A program made the translations under genes and the position numbers. From Amborella trichopoda (lineage: Eukaryota; Streptophyta; Magnoliopsida; Amborellales; Amborellaceae): a stretch of 64,000 nt of DNA. Where the stretch lies: NCBI RefSeq assembly GCF_000471905.2, contig NW_006498192.1, positions 2,966,548 through 3,030,547 of the forward strand, given 5' to 3'. Every line of letters begins with the position of its first letter. Position 1 is the first letter of the stretch. The notes under the pieces were generated by a model, which saw only the letters and a program-made list of their open reading frames with translations, was not told the origin of the DNA and did no database searches. This document shows positions 30,811-41,747 of the stretch, piece after piece.

Positions 30811-32809
30811 GTAGGAGCGACTGCTTCAGATCCACCTCCAGGGACTTGACGCCCCTCATCCCACTCTAAGATGGAACTAAGATTATCGAAGACACTCGCA
30901 ATCCTTGTCTTCATTGCAAGAAATTCTGGCGAGGCCTCATCAGCTACTATCTCTCCCGGAAGCCCTAAAGCTCGCTAATTGGAGAGATAATCTAAGACAA
31001 ATACCGCCTCAGAAGAAGGAGCATCCGCCAGTCTCGTTTGCCTGGTATCCTGGTGTCAGTTACCGTTCGCCCCTTTCCAAGGATGATCTTTATCCCAACA
31101 TCCCTAGCTGGTTATTCTCTACCAATTCACATAGGCCTTGGTCATTCAGACCCTCCTGCCAAAGTGAGGTAATACATATTTGCTGGTTTCTGTCATCTCT
31201 AGACACATAAACCAAGCGATCCATATATGCTCTGGCAGCTAGCACTCACGAAAAGTTCCAAATTCTTCCGTCTTTCCCTTGTTCGCCATACTCCGATGCT
31301 TTTCGAAAAAAACCGGGAAGGGGAGGCATTGATCAAGCCCGTGTTGATGGGCGAAGTGGTGGGGGAAATACCCCTCTAACCTGGCACTATGTGGGGCTCG
31401 ATAAGGTAGAACTCCCCTTCTGATGCTAAGGATGAACATGAGCTCCTTAATAGTTGTTGGAGCACCGTCTAGTTCCTTCCCTTACTCATCAAAGAAAGCA
31501 CGATCGGTGAAGCTCCTGACCGGGAAGGGTACCCGCCTCATGTTCAAAGAATTATTCCCAAATAGACCCCGAGCCTCCCCTGGGGTATGAAAGATAGCCC
31601 TCTGGTTGGCAATCCTCATCAAGAAGGGCCACAGTTTATCTCCAAATCACTAATGCTTAATGTAGGTGTCAGGAAAATAGGCCTCTAGCCACCCGGACAC
31701 GTAATGCATAGGGAATGGAGTTTTAAAATCCCCGGGAAATGCCTCTCCTCCTACGATGTCATTCCCTCCCTCTTTACCCTTGTGGACCTTTCCACGAGAG
31801 ATGGCCCTCAAGCCATGGTATATGTTGCACATGACTGGCTGAGCAAGGGCATACTCATGCTCTCTGGCCATGTCGTATCCCACATACAGTATGCCTAGAC
31901 GAATGTCACCCCCCCATCCAGGGAGCACTAATTTGGACAAAAATAAGGCCAACTACGAGGCCAAGAAGACATAGTCATCGCCGATCTCAAGTTGATATAC
32001 AGGAGGCATCTCCTTTGCAACTACCCTCGGGATAATCCCCACAAAAGAATTTCACCCATTCTGTGAAGGTGACCCTACCATTGCTAAACCGAGCAGCATT
32101 CAACTGGTAGGCCTCGAAGATCTTTTCAAGACTAGCAGGCGGCTCTTCATCCCCCAAGTTAGCACCACCGAAGATGATCGAGTTTGGGGTCACAAACACG
32201 TCAAACATAGCCCTGATCATCAAGAGACCTCCAATATAATGAAGATCTAGTAAAGAGATTCTTGCTTCCCCATTCCCAAGAAGCCAAGTATTATTAACAT
32301 GACTCCATGTCTCCAGTAATACCTTTACTATATTGAAGCAACGGTCATAGTAGCTGCCCGAACACTGGACTGCTGCTAATAGTGAAGCGTGTTCAAGAGT
32401 GCTTTTGTACTACACCAATACCTTGGTATTCAAGAAAGAGTATTCCTTCAGGTATTGGTGCTCCCCCTAAATCCAGAGGTGTTTTTCTGACCACATTAGT
32501 AGTTCCTTTGCCTATACCATTCGTTTCCCTAAGGTAGGCAAGTTCTCTCTGGAAGCTATGTTCCTATGCATGCAATGAAGAAGTTCCACCCCTTATTCAG
32601 TATTGACCTTGTTGTCATTGCCCTTGTGTACTGCGAAACAAATGGGGTCAGTAATGAAAGTAACAATGAGGGGCCACTCTAGTTCACATACTGGTCAGCC
32701 AAATGGGCTCAGCCCTTGATAAAACCTCGCCTATGAAGTCACATTCACCGATTTCTCCCTCCCTTGGAAGCCTCTTCACATCAGAAATTTGGTAAGAAGA
32801 ACCAGCCAT
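30811..32809 (-). pseudogene. Antisense plant-mobile-domain-like gene of C
   Basis: It runs opposite to gag. A start codon at 32,809-32,807 opens MAGSSYQISDVKRLPREGEI. Further on come GEHQYLKEYSF (about 32,480), a long hydrophobic-charged stretch, VFVTPNSIIFGGANLGDEEP with FEAYQLNAARFSNGRVTFTE (31,987-32,223), and IRLGILYVGYDMAREHEYAL with EAFPGDFKTPFPMHY (31,650-31,952). The end holds FPHHFAHQHGLDQCLPF (31,239-31,439) and FDNLSSILEWDEG near 30,860. The same order occurs in D on the plus strand. It resembles the plant mobile domain found in plant genes and in extra frames of Tat elements. Stops and frame changes break it. Whether it was expressed is unknown. Confidence 0.7.
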
Positions 32810-32859
32810 TATAAAGGGCTCAGTGGTTTACTCCCAAAAGTTGCTAAGACACATTATCA

Positions 32860-33190
32860 GTGCGACTGAGTCTTCCAACTCTTAGTGTCGGTTATGTTTC
32901 CTAATACTTAGCGTTGGTTGTGTCCCGAATGAGTCTTCTAACCCTTAGCGACCGGTTGAGTCTGTCAACGCTTAGCACCGATTGAGCTTATCAATGCCCA
33001 ACACCAGTTGCATGCCAACGTCTAATGCTGGCTGAGTCTATCAACACTTAGCGCCGGTTGAGCTTGTCAATGCCCAGTGCTGGTTGCGTCAGTGGCTCGT
33101 GTCGACTGAGTTTGTTAACACTTAGCACCAATTGAGATTGTCAATGCCCAACGCCAGTTGTGTCCTCCAAAGGCCAGTGCTGGCTGTGAT
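32860..33190 (+). repeat. TTAGCGCCGGTTGAG repeat region of C
   Basis: About ten imperfect units of 30 to 33 bp alternate CTTAGCGCCGGTTGAGCTTG and TCAATGCCCAGTGCTGGTTG. The core AGCGCCGGYTG equals the core of the LTR palindrome array at 24,556-25,332. There is no open frame with a recognisable product. Confidence 0.8.
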
Positions 33191-34040
33191 CGGATCTCTC
33201 ATACGTGTCACAAACTCTAATCGTGACACCTCGAACTCAACGGTGCCAACTGACAACCGTCGCCACATCCTTCAGCGCCGCCTGACACATGAGCAAATGC
33301 CAACCGTCACCACGTCTCGCATTTCTGCCTAACACATGAACGAGGTAACCGTACACCTTCCCTGTAACGGTTCACCTTTAGTAACTGTACACCTTAGTCT
33401 ACCTTCAACAATCGTTCATTTTCCTGGACTCTTCAGTTTCTACCAAAACTCCCCTGCTGTTCCTGAAAAACCTCTGGAACACTGCTAACAATGTCAGGAA
33501 GTCACCAAAATCCTTGAAAAAATCCCAAAACTTGCAGAAATTCTCACTGTTGCATTTCCCACCTCTTATACTCTAAAAAATACCACAGTTGGAGCTCTTC
33601 CCTCCATTAGAAAGTCCTCTGTACTAAAAAAACCTTCCTCTACAACTTTACAAAAGTCTTGGCAAAGTCTGCTCATCAAAACCTTCCCTGCAAGGCCCTC
33701 ACTAAAATCCCACTGTTTGTCGAAAAGCTTCCCTGCAAAACTTTTGCTGGTGTCCCACTGCTTGCCGAAACTTCTACGGGACACCCTCTGCTCACTGTTG
33801 AAGAAATGTTTTTTTTTTTTTTACCCTTGGTAAAAAGTGAAGAAAATGGAATTTTACCCCCTTATATACAGCACACTCCCCTCAAATTCCCCTCACAAAT
33901 TGAGAATCCCAGTCGCATCCAAGGGAGGCCATATGATAATGAGCCGGGATGGGCTTTGACTCAAGGCCCGAGTCAACATTATCGCTGCTTGTGAAATTCC
34001 AACAAAGGGGCCGGAACAAGTTAGGATCAGGTCATGACTC
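33191..34040 (+). other. Non-coding interior of C with TATA-like box
   Basis: No gene is seen. A T-run (33,810-33,821) is followed by TTTTACCCCCTTATATACAG at about 33,851-33,870. B has the corresponding ACCCCCTTCTATAGTAG on its sense strand (about 11,400-11,432), where the TATA-like core is not intact. The box may be chance. Confidence 0.45.
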
Positions 34041-34330
34041 AAGTATTAATCCATGCCCAGCACCGGCTACTCGGATGAAGTGACTTGGCGCTAGGTGAAT
34101 TTCAAACAACCCTAGTGCCAATCGACTTGATGCGGGGTGAGTTTCAAAACAACCCTAGCGCCTGTTAACTTAACGCCGGTTGTGTGCGAACAATCTCACG
34201 GCTCATTCACAACGCCAACTGATTTTTGACAACCCAACGCCGGTTGTGTTCTTGAGAACTCAACATCGGTTGAACACTTGCAAGAAACAATTATTGCTAC
34301 ACTTGGCGCCAGTGGTATTTCAAGCCGTAT
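34041..34330 (+). repeat. Second CGCCGGTTG motif cluster of C
   Basis: CAGCACCGGCTAC, TTAACGCCGGTTGTG, CAACGCCGGTTGTG and ACATCGGTTGAAC occur at irregular spacing, with the opposite orientation GGCGCTAGG also present (about 34,087). Related to 32,860-33,190. Confidence 0.6.
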
Positions 34331-34808
34331 ATTTTTGCCTATTTCCAGCTGAAGCCGTATGTGTCCTGTCATCTCCAGTGCAGTTGTACCCAGGCCGTTG
34401 TGCCCAAGCTGTGACTTATCATCCTCAATGGAGTCCGGAGCAGGCCACTGTCCCTCATCCCCCAGTAGGAGTCACACCCATACTGCAGCCCATCATCCCC
34501 AATGGAATTAGGGTCATTCTTACCTCTTCAATTCCCGGTAGGTCTATTTCATACCAAGCTATCTTATCCTCAGGGATTCAAGTTACCTGTCATAAGCCAA
34601 TTCTCCATAGAGTCTCATCTTTCACTCCAGTGAGCCACGCTTGCCCTTTTAAGCCCTAGTGAATTTCACTTTTGTTGACCATCCTTCATCAGTTCACCAT
34701 TTCCATCTGAGCCCTCAGTTAGTGAATGGTTTTAACGATTTTATCCCAAAGGAGTCGGATTGTCATCCACAAACCTATTCCCTATGGAGCTCTACCTACA
34801 TAGCGACC
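34331..34808 (+). other. Non-coding interior of C before minisatellite
   Basis: No gene is seen. It contains recurring CATCATCCCCAATGGA and AGTGAATTTCACTTTTG-type short segments that match, in reverse, the GGGGATTGAAGGGG and GGGGATGA segments of B (10,910-11,010) and E (55,610-55,930). The open frame at 34,180-34,659 is not conserved between the elements. Confidence 0.55.
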
Positions 34809-35540
34809 CAGCCTCGATCCGTGCTGCATGATCCTAAACTGCACAGCCTCGGTCCGTGCTGCATGACCCTAAACTGCACAGCCTCGGTCTATGCTGCATG
34901 ACCTTAAACTGTACAACCTCGATTCGTGCTGCATGACCTTAAACTGTACAGCCTTGATATATACTGCACGACCCTAAACTGCACAGCTCAGTCCGTGCTG
35001 CATGAACCTAAACTGTACAGCCTCGGTCCATGTTGCACGACCCTAAACTATACAGCCTCGGTCCATTCTGCATGACCCTAAATTGCACAGCCTCGGTCCG
35101 TTTTGCATTATCCTAAATTGCACAGCCTCTGTCCATTCTGCATGACCCTACACTGCATAGCTTCCGTCCGTGCTGCACGACCCTAAACTGCACAGCCTTG
35201 CATGACCCTAAAACTGCATGGTGCAAACTATATGACCATAAAATATAGCAGAGGTCTAGTTGCGTGACCTTAAACTGCATGGTCCTTGTTCTATGACTTT
35301 AAACTCCATAACCTCAGTTCAGCTGTATGACCTTAAACCATATTGCACATCCGAGCTGCATGACGTAAAAAGACTTAGCACCATGGTCCAAACTATATGA
35401 CCTTAAACTGCAGTGGAGGTTTAGTCGCATGACCTTAAACTGTACGGTCCTAGTTGTATGACTCTAAACTGCATAACCACGGTCCATCTGCATGAACTTA
35501 AACCGTAGTTCACATTCTGGCTGCATGACAATAAACTGTT
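34809..35540 (+). repeat. 35-bp minisatellite, 3' untranslated region of C
   Basis: Twelve fairly regular 35-bp units from 34,809 to about 35,220, of the form CAGCCTCGGTCCGTGCTGCA followed by TGACCCTAAACTGCA, then looser units to 35,540. Many units contain CCCTAAA. It is the reverse complement of the arrays in B, E and F, consistent with opposite element orientation. Confidence 0.92.
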
Positions 35541-37062
35541 TTGCATAGGTCCTGGAGCTATGACCTTTAAAACTTGCCCCCACATACACGAACACGCTTT
35601 TACGTGCACTTTCACGCACATGCGCTCGCCACCTTCATTACCTCCCCAGCGTGTCCATTCACTTTATCACCATATCTCATTCCCCAGTAAGTCTCACCTG
35701 TGCTCACAAAACGGCGAACCATCCCACCATCCATATTCATTGTAAGTTAGTGGGTCATACATCATCCATCTTTCATAGGTTGCCTAATGCCATTTCCCCA
35801 AGTGAGTCAAACCACCACCACACTCACTCCATGACCTCCACAGACTGCCATTCATCACCACCATGGTCCAATTGTATGACTTTAAACGATAGTGCATGTC
35901 TTGGTCGCATGACGTTAAACTATTTCGCACAGGTCCTAAAGGCATGACCTTAACGACGCGTTCACAAAAAAAAATGATGAGATAATGGGCATGGCGTATA
36001 CCTTAACAAGGGAACGCTATGAGTAAAAATGATGGAAGTGAATGGTCACGAAACCATGAGTAAAAGAGTTCCATGAGTAAAAATCGGGCATGGTGAAAAC
36101 CCGAAAGGGCATCGTGAGTAAAACTGGATGAAAAGGGTGGACATGGCTTAAAGGTCATGGGTAAAAGAGCCTCAAAATAAAAAGATGTTGGTGAAAACTG
36201 TCTTTGCGGCGCCGCTTCCCAAGTTCAAGAGAAAATCCACAAAGGATGCTTGGACTAATAAACAAGTTGATGTAGCACTCGTCGCAACAAGCGGCTGCAG
36301 CCCTCACTCAAAACGAAGAAAATCCTAGGTAACACATTGCCAAGAATCCAAAAATATGAGCTTCAAGGAAAAGATTCTGACAACCAGAGTCTAGTTGCAA
36401 AAGGACTCGAAAGACAGAAGACTCGCCAAGACGACACGACAAGTCTCATGAGGAAGAACATTATTCCCACGAGGTCACAAACATACTCTGGAAACAAACA
36501 CTTCAAAGGCATGAAACTGACAAAGCCAGAACAAAACTTGCCAGAGACTTCAGCTCGCTTAGCCGGCAGGCCCAGACCTTCGGGATCGGTTAATAAAACT
36601 GCTTCCGAGAGGACCCAGTAGACGAGACCTACAGTGGTACTTTGATCATCAAAAGCAAACCTGGTGTAGCTGCAAACTGTACCGACCAAAAGAAAACAAA
36701 GGAACCCAAAGCAAATGGGAACAATGCCCTTCGACATGGCACTCAATTGCCATATGGGTCTGATTTTGACTGTCGAGGTTCGTACAAAATCCTCAGCTTT
36801 AAAATCATAAAACAGTTCGCACGAGGGTGATGACTTCGACAAGATCTCTAAAAAAAAAGTCTCTTCTCCCCCTAAATTCTCCTTGAACGGACCCGCGAAA
36901 AATGCATCCCTATGTCTGAGCATCCTAGTTACACCGTTACGTGAATCTCCTTGGCGTTTATGTGGTCCCATGGCTAAGAAGAAAAAAGTAAAAGCCGAAG
37001 GAAATTTTTGGAATGATTGTCCTTTTGGCTTCTATTGTAGCACAATATTTTGTGGGACAAGC
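35541..37062 (+). other. 3' end of internal region of C
   Basis: No gene is seen. CATGAGTAAAA-type motifs recur at about 35,990-36,170. The stretch around 36,230-36,290 and from 36,650 to 37,062 is conserved with B, D and E. The last bases, ATTTTGTGGGACAAGC, are purine-containing and directly abut the LTR, so they are the polypurine-tract position. Confidence 0.6.
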
Positions 37063-38363
37063 TGTTTGAACGTATTTTTTAGCACCTTGGTCACTGATAG
37101 GAAGCAGGTCAATAGAGCCTAAAAAACAGTGGAAATTCTTGATAATCACTGAATAGCCCTAAAATTGGTCAAGATCTTCATCAGGACTTCAAAATACCAC
37201 ATGTCAAGTTTCATCGCGATCAGACATGTCTAAGGCAATGACCACAAAGAAACACTTTCCGCGAAATCAGCCTCTCACACCCTTAAATGGACCTTGTAAT
37301 TAGAGCCACACTTTTGGTGCGTCAAACAGCTATGGGACCACCGTCATTAGATCTGGCACAGCAGAAAACCCTATGGGTCATGTTTTGGCTTAATCAGACA
37401 CTACAAGACAAAGTTATGAGTGAAATACCAAAAAGAGGTAGGCCACACACTATTCCTGTGTGGCCTCACTGCATCAAAGCACCATTAAAGGTAGCCATTT
37501 TACAGTCACAATAAGTCACTTTTGAGGCCTATATCTCACTTGCTCCATGTCAGATCGCTCCCAATTTTGGTGAGTGTGTTCGTCTCATCAAGACGAGCAA
37601 TTCAATGTGTGGTACGCTCCATGACGACGCCCGAGCAGAGAGAAAAACTAAATGAAAGTCGCTGATCTGTGAAGGAAGTTGCAGAAATTTTAGCAGTAGC
37701 ACTCGTCGTTCAATCAGCCAGATCACGACGCTCGCATACCCGATCGACATGAAACTAATTGTATTATGTGCGTGAGGTCCGAGGCTATCTCTTATCCGAA
37801 CTTCGTATATGATGAACAGTTGTATTTCACACATGAAGGCATCAAATCTACTATAAATTTTGATCGTCGGATTTCAAGATTCCGTTAAAAAATGCAAGAC
37901 GACAAAATCTTCATCTGGGCACGAAATGAAACTACGTTTGTTGCTACGTGATCGTGACGACACACTCAGTGTGATTAAATGAAAAAGTCACGAAGAAACA
38001 TCAAGGAGCACACAATCGATCTAAAGTTTTCAAGATTCATCCAAAATTCAAGTCTCGTGATCATGGCTCAAAAACATGATTCATGGCTAGAAGTTGATAT
38101 CAAAACGATCGCCATGCTGAGCCCTACAAGAAAATAATAATCTTTCAATCAAACATGTGTTAAAACGACTCCGGGTCAGCCACAGAAGATCACGTAATTT
38201 CTCAGGCAGCAGCAGGAATTGTTCTGAAATTCCACATATTGTCAAGCAGGGGCAAAACAATCCTTTTGCACCCATTTTTAGAATTACTTTAAATTCAATT
38301 AAATTTTAATTATCTTCAATTTTAGGTAGTTTTTATGTGTACACCCATGTTTTAGCCCAATTT

Positions 38364-38373
38364 TATATAAACA
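38364..38373 (+). promoter_or_regulatory. TATA box, C 3' LTR
   Basis: TATATAAACA aligns with the TATA box of the 5' copy. The downstream poly(A) signal is mutated (CTATAAAATT near 38,450). Confidence 0.65.
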
Positions 38374-38755
38374 GGCAATGCCTCACTGTACAAAGGATGG
38401 ATTCATTCTTCTAGAACATATTCATTCCTCTTCGATCAATCTATAAAATTATGAATTTTGTTTAAGCTTGTGGGTATGTCTTGGAGAGAGAGAGAGGAGA
38501 GAGAAGAAAAGAGTCGATACCTTTCGAGGAGGTAACTTTCTCTCTCCTCCCCTCTTTCTCTCTCGTCCCTTCTTTCTCGTCTCTATCTCTTTCTCTCTCT
38601 TCCACTCTTTCTTATCTCTCTCTTTCTCTCTCTTCCCCTCTTTCTCGTCTCTATCTTTATCTCTCTTCTTCTCGTCTCTATCTCTATCACTACTCTTCTC
38701 TTCTCTATCTCTTTCTCTCTCTTCTTCTCATCTCTATCTCCCGCTATTCTTCATC

Positions 38756-39400
38756 TAATGCAGTCTGCGAAGATTAGCGCCGGCTGGATTTCTCTCTGTC
38801 CTTCTCTTCTGTTGCAGTTGATGAAGCCTAGTGTCGGTTGGATTTCTCTCTCTTTTTCTCATCTCTATCTCTCACCATTCTTCTTCTAATACAATCACTG
38901 AAGCCTAGCACCGGCTGGATTTCTCTCTCCTCTTTTATTGCAGTCGACGAAACCTAGCGCCAGCTAGATTTCTCTCTCTCGTTCTCTTCTGTTACAATCG
39001 ACGAAGCCTAGTGTCGGCTGGATTTCTCTCTTTTCTTCTCTTCTATTGCAATCAGTGAGGCCTAGCGCCCACTAGATTTCTCTCTCTCCTTTTTTGTCAC
39101 AGTCAGTGGAGCTTAGCGTCAGCTTGATTTTTCTCTCTCTCTCTCTTCTATCACAATTGGAGAAGCCTAGCGCCCACTCGATCTCTCTCTCTTGCTTCTT
39201 TTCCATCACAATCAGCGCAGGTCTAGTGCTGATTGGGTCTCTCCCTTTCTTCTCTTCTGACACAGCCGGTGAAGCTTAACGCCAACTGCATCTTCTCTCT
39301 CTTCTTCTCTGCATAACACAATCGGTGAAGCCTAGCACCTACTGCGTTTTCTCTTACTTCCTTCCAACATAGCGACAGTGGTTAGTGCCGACTACGTCTT
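38756..39400 (+). repeat. Palindromic minisatellite, C 3' LTR
   Basis: About 12 units matching those of the 5' LTR, for example TGAAGCCTAGCACCGGCTGG near 38,899-38,919. Unit number and arm sequences differ from the 5' copy, showing independent drift after insertion. Confidence 0.85.
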
Positions 39401-40118
39401 CCTTCTCTCTCTCTCTCTTTTATTCTCTCACCTTTCATGCTCTTCTCTTCCTTTCTTCTCTCTCCTTTCTTTTGTTCCTTTTTTCTCTTATTTCATTTCT
39501 TATTCTTTCCTCGTAACCATCATCCCGTTATTCTTTCATTCTACTAAAAGGGATTTATGTTAGCTTCTCATGGTAGTCTTGTCATTTAGCTGCAATGTTA
39601 TTGTGTCAAGATTACTTGGCCCACTTTATTGCCATGACAGACTAACCATCGTGCCTAGCTATTCGATATTGGTAATGACATCTAGTAGTAATTTTGTGAG
39701 TCGATCTTAGTTATCGAGCCCTTTTTGCTACCACGTCAGGCCAGTTATTCACCAGCTTAGTCACTGCTCAGATCTTCTCGCTCAGTCGAATTGTTCTCTC
39801 CCCCATCTTTCTTCTCTTAGCCTTATGTATGTGAATGCAGAAAACATAAGAATACAAGCTAAGGGAGGTGATTCTGAACTAGATTTATTACTGAGGGGCT
39901 TTATTTGTGATATAAAAGGGCGCCCACGCGAGCTAGCCCAAGTAAGTCCCGAACCCACCTTAAATTCCTCTCTCACCGGTTGATAACACCTGCACCCATT
40001 CTCAAATGAGGTTCCTGGGGGAGCGATCTCAAAATGCCTCGGGTCTTCCCTCGAAACCCGAGACGCATGCGGCCCGATCCCCAAAGGAACTGGAGGGCGA
40101 GATCGAGGCACCTAATCA

Positions 40119-40123
40119 CTTAT
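40119..40123. repeat. Target-site duplication of C, right copy (CTTAT)
   Basis: Identical to 22,848-22,852 and directly adjacent to the LTR end. Confidence 0.88.
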
Positions 40124-40892
40124 CCCTCTCTGATGGCGGGGATAAGAAATGGATTAGGAGACTTGTGTTGCCCTGAGGGGGCCATGCCGAGTGTCTAGTT
40201 CTAATTGTTTTAAAATTCCCTCGCGGGTTTTCATTTGAGCCCTTACGGTTTGCACCATTTCTGGTTTTCATAAGGACCCCTTTTTTTTTTTTTTTTTCAT
40301 TTTTCTTTTGAGCACTTTACCACTGAGGGTCCTGTGTGTGCAGATATTGCAAGGAATATAACTGGCACGTCTATCTAGTGTAGTGGTGCAGGAGTATGTG
40401 TTAAACTCTTAGGGTAGGCCCGAAGTTTGTGTGGGTCGAGGAGTATTACGTACTTGAGATGTGTGGTGTTTTGCCAGAAATGTGCGTATCGTTTAGGCGA
40501 ACAGAGACGTGCGTGCAGAATGATAGAACCACGCTATCTTTTTGCATTAGGTGATGGGTCTGCACATTGTTTGTGTTTAGCTACGTCGGGACCATGCGAC
40601 CTTTCACTTGGGTGTTGCTTGTACTTTTTTGTGACGAAAACTTGTGACGTTTTGTTTCGCATTCCTCTTGTGCTTCCGCAGGACGGAAACGTGTGACCTT
40701 TTGCTTCGCATGTCGTTTGTGCTTCCATGCACCTGAATCACGTGATGTTTCGCTCGTGTGACGCAGGGGTAGTTTTCTTTTTTTTACCTAAGAGATTTAT
40801 CCCAAGTAAAAAACCCTAATCTTTTCTGCCTGTGCCTTGTTCACCACCGTTCTCGAGTACAATCTCTCTTCTTCGAGTATTTATTAACAGCA
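40124..40892 (+). other. Sequence upstream of the D antisense gene
   Basis: No gene is seen. It includes a T-run at about 40,278-40,299 and recurrent CTTTTGCTTCGCAT or TTTGTTTCGCATTCC segments (40,640-40,710). AAAAACCCTAATCTTTTC near 40,809 looks like a 5' leader segment common in plant transcripts. If the antisense gene was transcribed, its promoter should be here; no convincing TATA box was found. Confidence 0.45.
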
Positions 40893-40930
40893 ATGACTAG
40901 CTCTAGTTTGACCCCTCCTCAAGGTAGGGT

Positions 40931-41102
40931 CCCTTTTTCTCTTTCATTTGGTCTCTTTTCTTTCTTTTTTTTTCTCTTGTGCTTTTTCCACTATTGAGTC
41001 TTGGATGTTTAGTCTACCTTTTTCTCTTTCATTTGGTCTCTTTTCTTTTTCTTTTTTTCTCTTCTGCTTTTTCCTCTATTGAGTCTTAGATGTTTAGTCG
41101 AC
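40931..41102 (+). repeat. 86-bp tandem duplication
   Basis: CTTTTTCTCTTTCATTTGGT opens two adjacent copies of about 86 bp that end with GATGTTTAGTC (about 41,008 and 41,095). They differ at only a few positions, so the duplication is younger than most of the surrounding decay. It falls in the possible intron of the D antisense gene. Confidence 0.8.
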
Positions 41103-41747
41103 CTTGGCATTGCTTCTTTTGGAGCCATTCTTGCTGTCTGTTGAGCCCTGTGGGCATGAATTGTTTCTTGTTCAAAACCTCTTTTGTTGCCTTCTGTTTA
41201 CGGTTGCTTGGTCTGCATTGATAGTGCTCAAGCATGTTTATGCTTATATTCGTGTATCATGGGCTTTCCAGCTAAGCCGTGGCTTGGTTCAGCGAGATTA
41301 GCCGTGAGAAAATCTTGCTCTTAGCTGGGAAGGTCTACACAAGGCATCTCGTGTGTTGCTGAGTCTTTGCAAGACTTGGCGTGTATGCTTTGAGTCAGGC
41401 TTGGTCTTTGCGTTTGCTACACTCTGTGCGTGCACATTCTTTTCGATGCTTGTTCTTGCGCGTTCTCGAATTTGCACGTGCAAGTTCTATTGCACGACTT
41501 ATCCTTACGTGCAGTTGACTTTGTACGTGCCTGTCTTTTGCGCGTATGCATTTTTCTTCTCGTGGATGCATCGGTGAAGAAAAACTTGAGCTTGTGTTTT
41601 TAGAGTTGCAAGCGTGTGTGCGGCGGGTGCACTGGTTGTGCTGGCATGCATCTGGAGTGTCATTTGTGTTCTTGTGCCTGCATGCCCAGTTAAGGCCCAA
41701 GTTGCAAAAACCCATTTATTGCTCACTTTTCCTTGGTTCTTTGTAAT
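41103..41747 (+). other. Possible intron or leader of the D antisense gene
   Basis: It is rich in TGCGTGCAC and TTGCGC short repeats and has no conserved coding text. The small open frames on both strands are not supported. It could be an intron between the MTSSSLTPPQ exon and the main body, but I see no single clear acceptor. Confidence 0.35.

Larger units (their letters stand above)
22853..40118 (+). mobile_element. Element C: complete, pol-less Tat-type element
   Basis: 17.3 kb from LTR start to LTR end, plus strand, with 5-bp duplications on both sides and so a genuine insertion into D. Order: 5' LTR (22,853-26,119), primer-binding site (about 26,122), gag (26,419-29,400), linker and protease stub (29,621-30,810), antisense plant-mobile-domain gene (32,809-30,811, minus), repeat-rich 3' region, 3' LTR (37,063-40,118). 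There is no reverse transcriptase, RNase H or integrase. The LTR copies differ at about 18 of the first 100 aligned positions by hand count, so the insertion is old. It is the only element here whose leader and both ends survive. Confidence 0.92.
37063..40118 (+). repeat. 3' LTR of element C
   Basis: 3,056 bp, TGTTTGAACG at the start and CACCTAATCA at the end, followed by the duplicated CTTAT. TATA-like TATATAAACA lies at 38,364-38,373. The AATAAA position reads TATAAA. The palindrome array is at 38,756-39,400 and the acceptor-like GTGAATGCAG ends at 39,840. It defines the LTR ends for the whole family here. Confidence 0.93.

Noticed and set aside
34809-35220. CCCTAAA heptamers as an interstitial telomere
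   Set aside because: Only one heptamer occurs per 35-bp unit, never in tandem, and the units clearly belong to a retroelement minisatellite.
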